From positions 1 through 24,594 of the forward strand of contig DHBY01000034.1 of the NCBI GenBank assembly GCA_002398845.1: 24,594 bases of DNA, in the 5' to 3' direction. Origin of the DNA: Firmicutes bacterium UBA4916. Lineage in GTDB: Bacteria; Bacillota; Clostridia; Tissierellales; Tepidimicrobiaceae. How positions within the stretch are numbered: position 1 is the stretch's first letter; each line of letters starts with the position of its first letter. This document shows positions 1-7,369 of the stretch, piece by piece. The translations under genes were made by a program, and so were the position numbers. Under the pieces are notes generated by a model, which searched no databases, was not told the DNA's origin, and saw only the letters and a list, made by a program, of their open reading frames with translations.

Positions 1-9
1 TGAAAATGA

Positions 10-249
10 AAGAGGAAATTTAACAAGGCTTATGAAAATAAAAAGTATGATGGAAGAAGCAAGCTTAGAGTACAACTCAAAAGCATAAATAGATTAAAGG
101 ACAAACTAAGATTAGTAACAGGTAGAAGTAATGGAATGAGCATAGCTCCACTATATATAGATAGTACAGAGTATGCATTGAAACGTGCCATAAATAGGTT
201 AGAAGTGGCAAACCTTAAAAAAATTAACGATGAAAAAATTAACCGATGA
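10..249 (+). pseudogene. C-terminal remnant of an unidentified gene, probably frameshifted
   Basis: An open frame runs from just after an in-frame TGA (7-9) to a TGA at 247-249 and stops directly before a terminator hairpin, as a real gene end would. Its first possible ATG is at 136, and no GTG or TTG precedes it. The frame one base further on (from base 2) is also open from the window edge, to a TAA at 86-88, with plausible content. The simplest reading is one gene whose upstream part is in that frame and whose end is in this one, joined by a frameshift between about 10 and 85. The product is rich in Lys, Arg, Asn and Leu and looks helical. I do not recognise it. It could also be two unrelated fragments. 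Confidence 0.35.
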
Positions 250-254
250 GGTAT

Positions 255-306
255 AAAAAGTACCCTTTCTTGGCAATACTTTGATTATAAGGAAAGGGTA
301 CTTTTT
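255..306. terminator. Bidirectional rho-independent terminator
   Basis: A perfect 15-bp inverted repeat (255-269 with 292-306) surrounds a 22-base loop. It has A-rich DNA on the left arm and a T-run on the right, so it can work in both directions. It separates the upstream remnant from the ywmB-murA-spoIID region. Confidence 0.85.
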
Positions 307-410
307 ATGTTAAAAATGTTTTGTCCCCCTTTACATTTTTATACATATACCCTTCTCCTTTAAAAAAATTGACAAGGAATTTTATTAAGAAAAAGTTTGG
401 AGGGAAGGGT

Positions 411-1211
411 ATGAAAAAACATAGTAAATTTTTATTTATAGGAATTATCATTTCTTTATTGATACCAATATTGGGATTGTGTGAAGAAAAACCTGATGAG
501 AAGGATTTATTAATGGGATTATTGGACGAGACAGGGGCTTCTTTTTTAGAAGGGGATGTAAGCATAGGCGGCACTATTATTGATAAATTTATTGGCGAAA
601 GTGAATTAGAGGAAATTGGACATTCAATTAGAGCAGGATTAGGAATAAAGGGAGAAGTATTGCTAGATGAGGAAATTGGAGAGGCGCCATTAGACGACGA
701 CTACTATTGGGAAGATATGATTGTAGAAGATGGATTTACTCAGTTAATAGTATATGGTTTTGATTATGATGATAATCTTATTACCTTTACATTATCCTCC
801 TATGAAGATATAGATGTAGGAACAGGAGAAACTTCTCTTTTCATTAATTTAATAAAAAAAACACAATTTGTTGAAATTAATGATATAATAGAAAAGGTGG
901 AAAGTCTTTTTGATGAGTACAACAAGCCTGTGAACATTACAACTTGTATTGTTGGGACTTTTGATGGGTATGTAAATTTAGATGAAAAAGAAAAAGAAAT
1001 TGTTCAGGCAACTAAGCTTACAAAAGGGCAAATAGTAGAAAAATATGCTGAAGATGATACTTTAAGTTTTTCTATCTATACTCCCTATATAGAGGAACAT
1101 ATCTACACAGGTAACAATAAGATGAATTTGAATATTGCGGTAAGGTACAATGAATACGAAGACAAAACCTATATTTGGATAGGAACACCTATTATAACAA
1201 TTGGCTATTAG
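411..1211 (+). CDS. ywmB: YwmB-like secreted protein (TATA-box-binding-like fold family)
   Basis: The ATG at 411 follows an SD sequence (GGAGGG) at a good distance; an in-frame upstream start at 321 has none. The product is 266 aa. It has a basic N-terminus and a hydrophobic stretch (about residues 7-24) ending in a Leu-Gly-Leu-Cys, so it is exported, perhaps as a lipoprotein with Cys25 as the anchor. The mature part is very acidic. Length and position, directly before murA and spoIID, match YwmB of Bacillus, a family of unknown function named for a TATA-binding-protein-like fold. The call rests mainly on synteny and general character, since no sharp motif defines the family. The gene ends 18 bases before murA, so the two are probably cotranscribed. 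Confidence 0.65.
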   Translation: MKKHSKFLFIGIIISLLIPILGLCEEKPDEKDLLMGLLDETGASFLEGDVSIGGTIIDKFIGESELEEIGHSIRAGLGIKGEVLLDEEIGEAPLDDDYYWEDMIVEDGFTQLIVYGFDYDDNLITFTLSSYEDIDVGTGETSLFINLIKKTQFVEINDIIEKVESLFDEYNKPVNITTCIVGTFDGYVNLDEKEKEIVQATKLTKGQIVEKYAEDDTLSFSIYTPYIEEHIYTGNNKMNLNIAVRYNEYEDKTYIWIGTPIITIGY

Positions 1212-1229
1212 AAGTAGGAGGGGATTTAC

Positions 1230-2483
1230 TTGGATAAAATGATGGTGGAAAAGAGTCCTCCATTAAGGGGAAGTGTGAGGGTAAGTGGAGCTAAAAATTC
1301 TGCATTGCCAATTTTAGCTGCATCTTTGTTAGGAACAGAGGATATTATTTTAGAGGATGTACCTAAACTAAAGGATGTAGAGGTAATTTGTGAGGTATTA
1401 TCATTATTAGGATCTAAGGTGGAATTTTTAGATGAGGGTGTAATCAAGATTAATTCTGCAAACATAAATAATTTCGAAACCCCTTATGAATTAATAGGTA
1501 AGATGAGGGCTTCTTTTTTAGTAATGGGACCATTATTGACTCGCTTAGGCAAAACCAAAACATCTCTGCCTGGTGGATGTGCCATTGGAACAAGGCCTAT
1601 CGATCTTCATTTAAAAGGCTTTAGGGCTATGGGGGCAAAAATAGATGTGGATCATGGTAATATTGGAGCCTATGCGGAAAAATTGGTGGGAGATAGAATT
1701 TACTTAGATTTTCCTAGTGTAGGAGCTACTGAAAATATTATGATGGCAGCAACAATGGCTGAGGGAGAAACCATAATAGATAACGCAGCCATGGAGCCAG
1801 AAATCGTGGATCTTGCTAATTTTTTAAACAAATTAGGTGCTGATATTAAAGGTGCTGGAACCAGTAGTATTAGAATAAAGGGTGTAAAAAGATTAGGTGG
1901 TGCAACTCATTCTATAATTCCAGATAGAATTGAAGCAAGTACATTTATGGTAGCTGCTGCTATTACTAAAGGCGATATAATAGTTGAAAATGTTATTACT
2001 AGCCATATTAAGCCTGTAATAGCAAAGCTTAGAGAAGTAGGCTGTCGGGTTTATGAAAACGGAGATAAGGTTAGGGTAATTGGAACTCAAAATTTAAAAG
2101 CAACAGATATTAAAACATTACCATACCCTGGATTCCCTACGGATATGCAAGCTCAGTTTATGGCGCTTATGAGCGTCTGTGAGGGGACAAGTGTTGTCAT
2201 TGAAACCGTATTTGAAAATAGATTCATGCATGTAGATGAATTAAAAAGAATGGGCGCAGATATTAAAATAGACGGCAGGTCTGCTATTATTCAAGGAGTA
2301 GACAGTTTAATGTCAGCCCCCGTAAAAGCCACTGATTTAAGGGCAGGAGCAGCTTTAATATTAGCAGGATTAGTTGCAGATGGAGTAACCGAAATCGGCA
2401 ATATTTATCATATAGATAGAGGATACGATGGCATAGAAAAGAAATTATCAAAATTAGGAGCAAAAATATGGAGAGAGTCTTAG
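1230..2483 (+). CDS. murA: UDP-N-acetylglucosamine 1-carboxyvinyltransferase (MurA)
   Basis: MurA transfers enolpyruvate from phosphoenolpyruvate to UDP-GlcNAc, the first committed step of peptidoglycan synthesis in the cytoplasm. The 417-aa product has the family's usual length. The N-terminal SGAKN motif supplies the substrate Lys22-Asn23. The catalytic cysteine (Cys117, fosfomycin target) lies in PGGCAIGTRPIDLH, and the conserved PGFPTDMQAQ loop is present in the C-terminal half. The start is TTG at 1230, six bases after AGGAGGGG; ATG codons at 1239 and 1242 are too far from the SD, and the TTG start gives the usual MurA N-terminus. Context (ywmB before, spoIID after) matches the MurAA paralogue of Bacillus. 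Confidence 0.97.
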   Translation: MDKMMVEKSPPLRGSVRVSGAKNSALPILAASLLGTEDIILEDVPKLKDVEVICEVLSLLGSKVEFLDEGVIKINSANINNFETPYELIGKMRASFLVMGPLLTRLGKTKTSLPGGCAIGTRPIDLHLKGFRAMGAKIDVDHGNIGAYAEKLVGDRIYLDFPSVGATENIMMAATMAEGETIIDNAAMEPEIVDLANFLNKLGADIKGAGTSSIRIKGVKRLGGATHSIIPDRIEASTFMVAAAITKGDIIVENVITSHIKPVIAKLREVGCRVYENGDKVRVIGTQNLKATDIKTLPYPGFPTDMQAQFMALMSVCEGTSVVIETVFENRFMHVDELKRMGADIKIDGRSAIIQGVDSLMSAPVKATDLRAGAALILAGLVADGVTEIGNIYHIDRGYDGIEKKLSKLGAKIWRES

Positions 2484-2517
2484 GCAATGCACAATTCACG
2501 ATGCACAATTCACAATT
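2484..2517 (+). repeat. Seven-base-period array, left side of the murA-spoIID repeat
   Basis: Directly after the murA stop the DNA reads in 7-base steps: CACAATT, CACGATG, CACAATT, CACAATT. Units in the opposite orientation (ATTGTGC steps) occur at 2637-2657, so the gap is bounded by inverted arrays with the murA terminator and the GGCGACC palindrome between them. Confidence 0.75.
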
Positions 2518-2527
2518 AAAATGATTG

Positions 2528-2569
2528 AAAAACCTAGAACGGTGGATTTCACCTTTTCTAGGTTTTTTT
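2528..2569 (+). terminator. murA rho-independent terminator
   Basis: Stem 2528-2538 (AAAAACCTAGA) pairs with 2557-2567. A second small stem (GGTG/CACC) sits inside it, and a run of T follows. It ends the ywmB-murA unit, so spoIID needs its own promoter. Confidence 0.85.
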
Positions 2570-2588
2570 TAATTATGCATTAATATCA

Positions 2589-2657
2589 GTAGGGGCGACC
2601 TTCGGTCGCCAGAAAAGCCCCAGAGATAGACCCCAATAATTGTGCATTGTGCATTGA
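2589..2657. repeat. GGCGACC palindromic repeat, copy A, with adjoining 7-base units
   Basis: The core is GTAGGGGCGACC, a 3-base loop, then GGTCGCC: a 7-bp hairpin at 2594-2600 with 2604-2610. It is followed by an AGAGATAGACC segment and a right end reading GACCCCAATAATTGT (2629-2643). Inverted 7-base units continue to 2657. The left end lacks the ACAATT seen in copies B-D. It shares its internal segment with copy B. Confidence 0.8.
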
Positions 2658-2665
2658 AATAAGTA

Positions 2666-2692
2666 ATAGTTTTGTCTTTCTTCGCATATTAT
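2666..2692 (+). promoter_or_regulatory. Candidate sporulation (sigma-E-like) promoter of spoIID
   Basis: ATA at 2666-2668, a 16-base spacer, then CATATTAT at 2685-2692. This resembles the sigma-E pattern (ATA, about 16 bases, CATAnnnT); the -10 also fits sigma-K. It lies 32 bases before the spoIID start and after the murA terminator, where mother-cell control is expected. Inferred from pattern and position only. Confidence 0.4.
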
Positions 2693-2723
2693 ATCTTATA
2701 CTAAAGGCAAAGAGGGGGAAGGC

Positions 2724-3758
2724 ATGAAAAAAGTTGGGATATATACTTTGGTAATTCTTATTATCACCATAATATTGCCTGCAATCATAGTAAAGACTTT
2801 TAACTTTGCTCCTACGGGGGATGGATTGCAGAGCAATGTAGCTAATCCTAAGGTCATCAATAAAGAAGTAAAGGAAGAAGCAGAGTTTGATGGATACATA
2901 GCCGTATATGATACCAGAAATCAAGAAGTTCACAAGATAGCCTTGGAGGAATATGTAAAAGGTGTGGTGGCTGCAGAAATGCCAGCAGAGTTTCACATAG
3001 AGGCTCTAAAGGCTCAAGCTGTTGCCAGCAGGACTTTTGCTCTTAGTAGAATTACAAATTTCCCTGAAGGTTATCCAGACCATATGGAGGCTTCTCTTTG
3101 TACAGGCATTCACTGTCAGTCCTATCTTAATTTAGATGAGCTAACTAGTCTTCAACCTAAGGGTTGGGCTGAAAAATACTGGCCTAAAATTGAAGAAGCA
3201 GTAGATTCTACTAAGGGGCAGGTTTTATATTATAATGGTGAGGTTATAGAGGCCGCATACCATTCCACTAGTGGAGGAATGACAGAAGATTCAATAGATG
3301 TATTTGCTATGGATAGGCCCTATTTAAGGGCAGTCCCGAGCCCTTATGAAGAGGAAGCCCCTAAGTTTAGATCGATAGTTACACTAACAGGAGATGAGTT
3401 TATAAATAAATTAACTTCAAAGTATCCTGGCTCAAATATTACTAAGGATAATCTATCTGAAAAGATTAAATTAGTAGAAAAAACTCAAAGCGGAAGGATA
3501 AAAAAGCTAGCCATTGATGGAACAGTAGTAAATGGAAGAGAAATAAGGGATTTATTCGAATTAAACTCTACTAACTTTACAATAACCTATAATCCAAAGG
3601 CAAATATAGTAGAAATAGAAACTCTTGGATATGGGCATGGAGTAGGCATGAGCCAATGGGGAGCCAATGGTATGGCTAAAAAAGGTCAAAATTATGAAGA
3701 AATATTAAAACATTATTATACGGGAGTGGAGATTGGGCAATGGGTAATTGACAATTAA
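2724..3758 (+). CDS. spoIID: Stage II sporulation protein D (SpoIID), peptidoglycan lytic transglycosylase
   Basis: SpoIID cuts septal peptidoglycan glycan strands during engulfment, working with SpoIIP and SpoIIM at the mother-cell membrane. The 344-aa product has one N-terminal membrane segment (about residues 5-24) and a large outer domain. The catalytic-glutamate motif AAEMP (Glu85) follows EYVKGVV. Cys126 and Cys131, with His120 nearby, match the zinc-binding cluster reported for clostridial SpoIID. The C-terminal signature GYGHGVGMSQWGANGMA is intact. The start has a strong SD (AGAGGGGGAAGGC-ATG). The last codons and stop merge into a 7-base repeat array, so the final residues (IDN) may derive from it. 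Position between murA and a spoIIQ-like gene matches Bacillus. Confidence 0.95.
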   Translation: MKKVGIYTLVILIITIILPAIIVKTFNFAPTGDGLQSNVANPKVINKEVKEEAEFDGYIAVYDTRNQEVHKIALEEYVKGVVAAEMPAEFHIEALKAQAVASRTFALSRITNFPEGYPDHMEASLCTGIHCQSYLNLDELTSLQPKGWAEKYWPKIEEAVDSTKGQVLYYNGEVIEAAYHSTSGGMTEDSIDVFAMDRPYLRAVPSPYEEEAPKFRSIVTLTGDEFINKLTSKYPGSNITKDNLSEKIKLVEKTQSGRIKKLAIDGTVVNGREIRDLFELNSTNFTITYNPKANIVEIETLGYGHGVGMSQWGANGMAKKGQNYEEILKHYYTGVEIGQWVIDN

Positions 3759-3760
3759 AG

Positions 3761-3781
3761 ACAATTCACAATTCACAATTA
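3761..3781 (+). repeat. Seven-base-period array after spoIID (site E)
   Basis: Three units (ACAATT, CACAATT, CACAATT) follow the spoIID stop, preceded by a looser TTGACAATT copy that overlaps the end of the gene. No GGCGACC palindrome is present here, so this is an array-only or decayed site of the same family. Confidence 0.65.
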
Positions 3782-3794
3782 AAGATTCGGAGAG

Positions 3795-3850
3795 AAGGGT
3801 GGCTTTTATATTTTGGGGAGGTTTTCCTTGGAATGGGGCCGCCTTTTTTT
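3795..3850 (+). terminator. Probable terminator after spoIID
   Basis: AAGGGTGGC (3795-3803) can pair with GCCGCCTTT (3838-3846) through nine pairs, including two G-T wobbles. A run of T follows. The loop is long (34 bases) and holds a smaller self-complementary stretch, so folding is less certain than at the other terminators. Confidence 0.5.
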
Positions 3851-3884
3851 CTGAACTTTTTTATGAAAAATTTTATTTCACTAT

Positions 3885-3913
3885 GTATTAAATAGATAAA
3901 TGTGGAAATAATA
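3885..3913 (+). promoter_or_regulatory. Candidate forespore (sigma-F-like) promoter of the spoIIQ-type gene
   Basis: GTATT (3885-3889), 14 bases, then GGAAATAATA (3904-3913). The second block fits the sigma-F -10 pattern GGnnAnAnTw; the first differs from GYWTA at its last base. The predicted start of transcription is very close to the SD. spoIIQ of Bacillus is a sigma-F gene, which raises the prior. Confidence 0.35.
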
Positions 3914-3931
3914 CGTAGTGGAGGTGGAGGA

Positions 3932-4726
3932 ATGAAGTCAAAGTTTTCTAAGTTAATTGAAAAAGATGGATTTTATATTATCTTATTTATCTGTGTGTGC
4001 GTTGTCGCTATTACAGCGGTATTGGCTTCAAAGAAAAATTTAAACAAGTCAAAAGAAGACAACCTATCGAAGTTTGAAGATTTTGTCATAGTAGATGAAG
4101 AAAAGCTAGAGCCTTCTTTAGAAATAGCACGAATGGAAGATGACACGGTAATGAAAGATGACACGGTAATGGAAGATGATACAGTAATGGAAGAGGATGA
4201 AGTGGAAGAGGCATTGGAAACTGAAGAAGTGCCAGAGGAAATTGAAGAAGATCTAGATATGGTAACAGAAGAGGATGAAGAGCCAGTTCCCCTTAAGGCA
4301 CCAGCAGAAATGATGCCGCCAGTAGAAGGCAGCCTCGGGGCAGCTTTTACAAAGGATAGCCTTATCTATTCAAAAACCCTAGAGGAATGGACTGGTCACA
4401 ATGGGATAGATATATTTGCAGAGGAAGGAATGGAGGTTAGAGCCGCCCTATCTGGCAAGGTTTCTGAAGTATACAAAGATGAGCTATGGGGAATAGTAGT
4501 ATTAGTAGATAATGGAGACGGACTTATGACAAAATATTCAAATCTCTCTACAGATGAAACGATAGAAGAAGGGGCTAAGGTGAACAAAGGGGATGTAATA
4601 GGTAGGGTTGGAGGATCAGCTCCTATAGAGATGATGATGGAACCCCATTTACATTTTGAAGTGATTAAAGATGGGAAAAACGTAGACCCTGAAAACTATT
4701 TACCTGCCTTTAGCCATTCAAACTAA
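3932..4726 (+). CDS. spoIIQ: SpoIIQ-like membrane-anchored M23 (LytM) peptidase
   Basis: SpoIIQ sits in the forespore membrane and, with the mother-cell SpoIIIAH, forms the channel that links the two cells. The ATG at 3932 follows GGAGGTGGAGG; an in-frame GTG at 3902 lies upstream of this SD and is rejected. The 264-aa product has one membrane segment (about 13-33), a long acidic linker (about 45-130) with an 18-base tandem repeat, and a C-terminal LytM domain. The metal-site residues of M23 enzymes look intact: H-N-G-I-D in the first motif and H-L-H near the end. B. subtilis SpoIIQ lacks a full metal site, whereas clostridial homologues keep it, so this one may be an active endopeptidase. 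Position between spoIID and spoIIID supports the name. Confidence 0.85.
   Translation: MKSKFSKLIEKDGFYIILFICVCVVAITAVLASKKNLNKSKEDNLSKFEDFVIVDEEKLEPSLEIARMEDDTVMKDDTVMEDDTVMEEDEVEEALETEEVPEEIEEDLDMVTEEDEEPVPLKAPAEMMPPVEGSLGAAFTKDSLIYSKTLEEWTGHNGIDIFAEEGMEVRAALSGKVSEVYKDELWGIVVLVDNGDGLMTKYSNLSTDETIEEGAKVNKGDVIGRVGGSAPIEMMMEPHLHFEVIKDGKNVDPENYLPAFSHSN
4133..4204 (+). repeat. 18-base tandem repeat inside the spoIIQ-like gene
   Basis: Three units (4133-4150, 4151-4168, 4169-4186), each like ATGGAAGATGACACGGTA with one to three changes, and a degenerate fourth (4187-4204). In frame, they encode repeats of M-E/K-D-D-T-V in the acidic linker. Confidence 0.9.
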
Positions 4727-4815
4727 CAGATATTTGTTCTAATAAGAAATTGGTGTGCATAAGTATTTACAAAGATTAAAAACCTAAAACTAATTCCAAA
4801 GGGGGTTAGACCCAA

Positions 4816-5070
4816 GTGAAAGATTATATTGAGGAAAGGGCATTGGAAATTGCAAAATACATAATAAGTGAGAAAGCTACCGTCCGACAAGCAGCCACTG
4901 TTTTTGGAGTATCCAAGAGCACGGTGCATAAAGATGTAACAGAACGTCTCCCTAAGATAAACCCTCTTATAGCAGCGATGGTCAAACAAGTCTTAGAAAC
5001 AAATAAAGCTGAAAGACACATTAGAGGCGGTAAGGCAACTAAATTAAAATACAAAGCTGTAAACGATTAA
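4816..5070 (+). CDS. spoIIID: Stage III sporulation transcriptional regulator SpoIIID
   Basis: SpoIIID is a small DNA-binding protein that switches mother-cell sigma-E genes on or off during sporulation. The 84-aa product has the helix-turn-helix VRQAATVFGVSKSTVHKDVTERLP (about residues 23-46) and the C-terminal basic segment RGGKATKLKYK, both diagnostic. The start is GTG, about ten bases after AAAGGGGG; it aligns with the family's usual N-terminus (x-DYIEER). The gap to the preceding spoIIQ-like gene is 89 bases with no terminator, so some read-through is possible. A very strong hairpin follows. Confidence 0.95.
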   Translation: MKDYIEERALEIAKYIISEKATVRQAATVFGVSKSTVHKDVTERLPKINPLIAAMVKQVLETNKAERHIRGGKATKLKYKAVND

Positions 5071-5072
5071 AT

Positions 5073-5116
5073 AGGTTCTTAAGGGTACTACCCTTAGGGA
5101 CCTTTTGGTCTTTTTG
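5073..5116 (+). terminator. spoIIID rho-independent terminator
   Basis: A 14-base arm, AGGTTCTTAAGGGT (5073-5086), pairs with 5090-5103 around a 3-base loop, allowing wobble or mismatch at two places. A T-rich tail follows. It isolates the sporulation genes from mbl. Confidence 0.9.
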
Positions 5117-5212
5117 GATTATATTTTAAATAATAAAGGGATTTATGGATTTATATAGAATTATTAATATGATATGATATATTATAGTAGATAATAAAGG
5201 GGGCAATTGTAT

Positions 5213-6241
5213 ATGGCTGCTTTCAGAACTGATTTGGGTATAGATTTAGGTACGGCGAGCATTTTAGTATATGCGAAGGGAAAAGGAATAGTTTTAAATG
5301 AACCTTCCGTAGTTGCTATAGATCAAAATACCAATAACTTTTTAGCTGTAGGAGAAGAGGCAAGGCAGATGTTAGGGCGAACTCCGGGGAATATAATAGC
5401 TTTAAGACCTATGAGAGACGGAGTCATTTCTAATTATCATATTACTGAGAGAATGTTAAAATACTTTTTTACTAAAGCTATGGGTAGAACGTTTTTTAAG
5501 CCGCGAGTTATAATATGTGTTCCTAGCGGCATCACTGAAGTAGAAAAAAGAGCAGTCCTTGAAGCTAGCAATAATGCTGGAGCTAGAAGGACATTTCTTA
5601 TAGAAGAGCCTATTGCTGCAGCTATTGGTGCAGGAATAGACATAACAGAGCCTAATGGGAATATGATAATTGATATAGGTGGGGGTACTACAGATGTGGC
5701 TGTAATTTCCTTAGGAGGCATAGTTATATCTAGATCATTGAAGATTGCAGGGGATGAATGCGACGAGGCGATAGCTAGATATATAAGGAAGAAATACAAT
5801 ATGATGATAGGAGAAAGATCCGCAGAGGATTTGAAGATAAGTATAGGAACTGCATATCCAAGGGAAAAGGAAATCTCTATGGATGTAAGAGGACGAAACT
5901 TATTGACAGGTTTGCCTAAAAATATCAATATATCTTCTAATGAGATGTTGGAGGCTTTAGAAGAACCAGTATCCCAGATAGTAGAAACCGTTCATGCTGT
6001 ATTGGAACGCACGCCGCCAGAATTAGCAGCAGATATTGGAAATAAAGGTATACTTATGACTGGTGGAGGGGCTTTACTATATGGTATCGATAAACTAATT
6101 ACTAAAAATACAGGTATATCTACCTATATTGCTGATGATCCTATTGGCTCAGTGGCTATAGGGACAGGGAAAGCCCTAGATTGGGTAGATTTATTAGAGC
6201 ATGATTTGGTAGATTCCGATTCCATTAGGATAAATGTTTAA
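5213..6241 (+). CDS. mbl: MreB-family actin-like rod-shape protein (Mbl type)
   Basis: MreB-family proteins form membrane-bound filaments that guide the elongation machinery for peptidoglycan. The 342-aa product is full length. It has the actin-fold phosphate loops DLGTAS (N-terminus) and IDIGGGTTDVAVI (middle), and the highly conserved GKGIVLNEPSVVA and TPGNIIALRP stretches. The ATG at 5213 is nine bases after AAAGGGGG; the in-frame TTG at 5207 is too close to this SD. Position between spoIIID and flhO/flhP-type genes is that of Bacillus Mbl rather than MreB, which usually lies with mreC and mreD. The stop codon forms part of the next promoter. Confidence 0.93.
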   Translation: MAAFRTDLGIDLGTASILVYAKGKGIVLNEPSVVAIDQNTNNFLAVGEEARQMLGRTPGNIIALRPMRDGVISNYHITERMLKYFFTKAMGRTFFKPRVIICVPSGITEVEKRAVLEASNNAGARRTFLIEEPIAAAIGAGIDITEPNGNMIIDIGGGTTDVAVISLGGIVISRSLKIAGDECDEAIARYIRKKYNMMIGERSAEDLKISIGTAYPREKEISMDVRGRNLLTGLPKNINISSNEMLEALEEPVSQIVETVHAVLERTPPELAADIGNKGILMTGGGALLYGIDKLITKNTGISTYIADDPIGSVAIGTGKALDWVDLLEHDLVDSDSIRINV

Positions 6242-6265
6242 AGTATATATTTAATATGCCGATAA
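6239..6265 (+). promoter_or_regulatory. Sigma-28 (SigD/FliA) promoter for flgF-flgG-flgJ
   Basis: TAAA (6239-6242), exactly 15 bases, then GCCGATAA (6258-6265). This differs from the sigma-D consensus TAAA-N15-GCCGATAT only at the last base. The -35 element overlaps the mbl stop codon. The first gene starts 46 bases downstream. Confidence 0.85.
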
Positions 6266-6310
6266 TAATTACTAGTATTTAATTTACAGGATTAAGGAAG
6301 GGGAATTTAT

Positions 6311-7357
6311 GTGAACCGAGGATTATATATTAGCGCTACTTCATTAGCAGCCAATCAAAAAAAGTTGGATGTTCTATCTAATAATCTAGCCAATGTAAAT
6401 ACCACAGGCTTTAAAAAGGATATATCCTTAACTGAAACTTTCCCAGAAAAACTATTATCCAAAATAAATGGTGGGGAAACTAAGGCTAGATTAGAAGGAG
6501 AAAATCAAATAAATTATGAAACCGATGGTAGGGTTCATACGGCTAGTACAAATAATGGATATTTTGTAGTTAGTACACCTATGGGAGATAGCTATGTAAA
6601 GGAAATTCGTTTTGTTATAGATGATGAAGGATATTTAAGGACCTATTATAAAGACGACAAAGATGAATTAAAGACCGATTATGAAAATTATATTACTGAT
6701 GGAAGTGGCAACCCTATTCAAGGCCAAGGCGGCAATTTAGAAGGATTGCTCCAAGGCATAGTATACTATCCTCCCTCTAATGTAATAGGAACTATGAATG
6801 CAGGAGTAAATTTTCAAAAGATAGTTACGGATTTTACTATGGGTGATATGATAGAAACAGGAGGTACTTTTGATTTAGCTTTAAATGGTCCAGGCTTTTT
6901 TAAGCTTATAGGAGAAGATGGGGATACCTATTATACAAGAGATGGATCTTTTGTAGTCAATGAAGAGGGGATCCTTACCACACTAAAGGGAGAAGCAGTC
7001 CAAGGAATGAATGGACCTATAACTATTAATGGTAATGATGTTTCAATAGGCACCAATGGTGCAGTAAAGGTAGATGGAAATGTGGTGGGGACCATAGACA
7101 TAGTGGATTTAGAAAATAGGGAGTTTTTACGAAAGATTGGAGACAATCTGTATCAGATGGCAGAAAATGCAGAACCACAGGAGATCCCTTTTGAGGGAGA
7201 AGTACTACAAGGATATTTAGAAGGCTCTAATGTAAATGCTATTAAAGAAATGGTTGAGATGATAACCCTTCTTAGGGAATTTGAAACAGGACAAAAAGCC
7301 ATAAGGGCACAGGATGAGATACTTGAGAAGGCTTCTAATGAAATAGGAAGAGTATAG
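6311..7357 (+). CDS. flgF: Flagellar basal-body rod protein FlgF (FlhO-type), enlarged
   Basis: FlgF-type proteins form part of the proximal rod of the flagellum. The start is GTG at 6311, seven bases after AAGGAAGGGG; the overlapping ATG at 6309 hits a stop at once. The N-terminus has the rod/hook motif LSNNLANVNTTGFKKD. The C-terminus has SNVNAIKEMVEMITLLREFETGQKAI, the matching coiled-coil end; the two ends pair in the assembled rod. At 348 aa it is clearly longer than typical FlgF or FlhO (about 250-270 aa). The extra length lies after the N-terminal motif, at about residues 50-165. Gene order mbl-flgF-flgG equals B. subtilis mbl-flhO-flhP. It is the first gene of the sigma-28 unit. Confidence 0.88.
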   Translation: MNRGLYISATSLAANQKKLDVLSNNLANVNTTGFKKDISLTETFPEKLLSKINGGETKARLEGENQINYETDGRVHTASTNNGYFVVSTPMGDSYVKEIRFVIDDEGYLRTYYKDDKDELKTDYENYITDGSGNPIQGQGGNLEGLLQGIVYYPPSNVIGTMNAGVNFQKIVTDFTMGDMIETGGTFDLALNGPGFFKLIGEDGDTYYTRDGSFVVNEEGILTTLKGEAVQGMNGPITINGNDVSIGTNGAVKVDGNVVGTIDIVDLENREFLRKIGDNLYQMAENAEPQEIPFEGEVLQGYLEGSNVNAIKEMVEMITLLREFETGQKAIRAQDEILEKASNEIGRV

Positions 7358-7369
7358 GAGGGAAAAAAG

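Noticed and set aside
369..374. TTGACA before the ywmB-like gene as a promoter -35
   Set aside because: The matching -10 position falls just before the SD and reads AAAGTT, so no workable promoter results.
2484..2517. The 7-base arrays as a CRISPR
   Set aside because: Units are far too short, there are no unique spacers of 30-40 bases, and no cas genes are present.
2287..2996. Frames on the - strand starting near 2508 and 2996, and another near 14799
   Set aside because: The first and last begin inside 7-base repeat arrays (both start M-C-I-V) and run antisense to murA or metK; the one from 2996 is antisense to spoIID and ends in palindrome copy A. None has ribosome sites.
4742..4766. A sigma-E-like promoter (CATAAGTA) before spoIIID
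   Set aside because: The nearest ATA is 13 rather than about 16 bases away, so the match is too loose to list.
5437..5928. A 163-residue frame antisense to mbl
   Set aside because: It lies fully within mbl, whose protein is conserved end to end, and has no SD or known motif.
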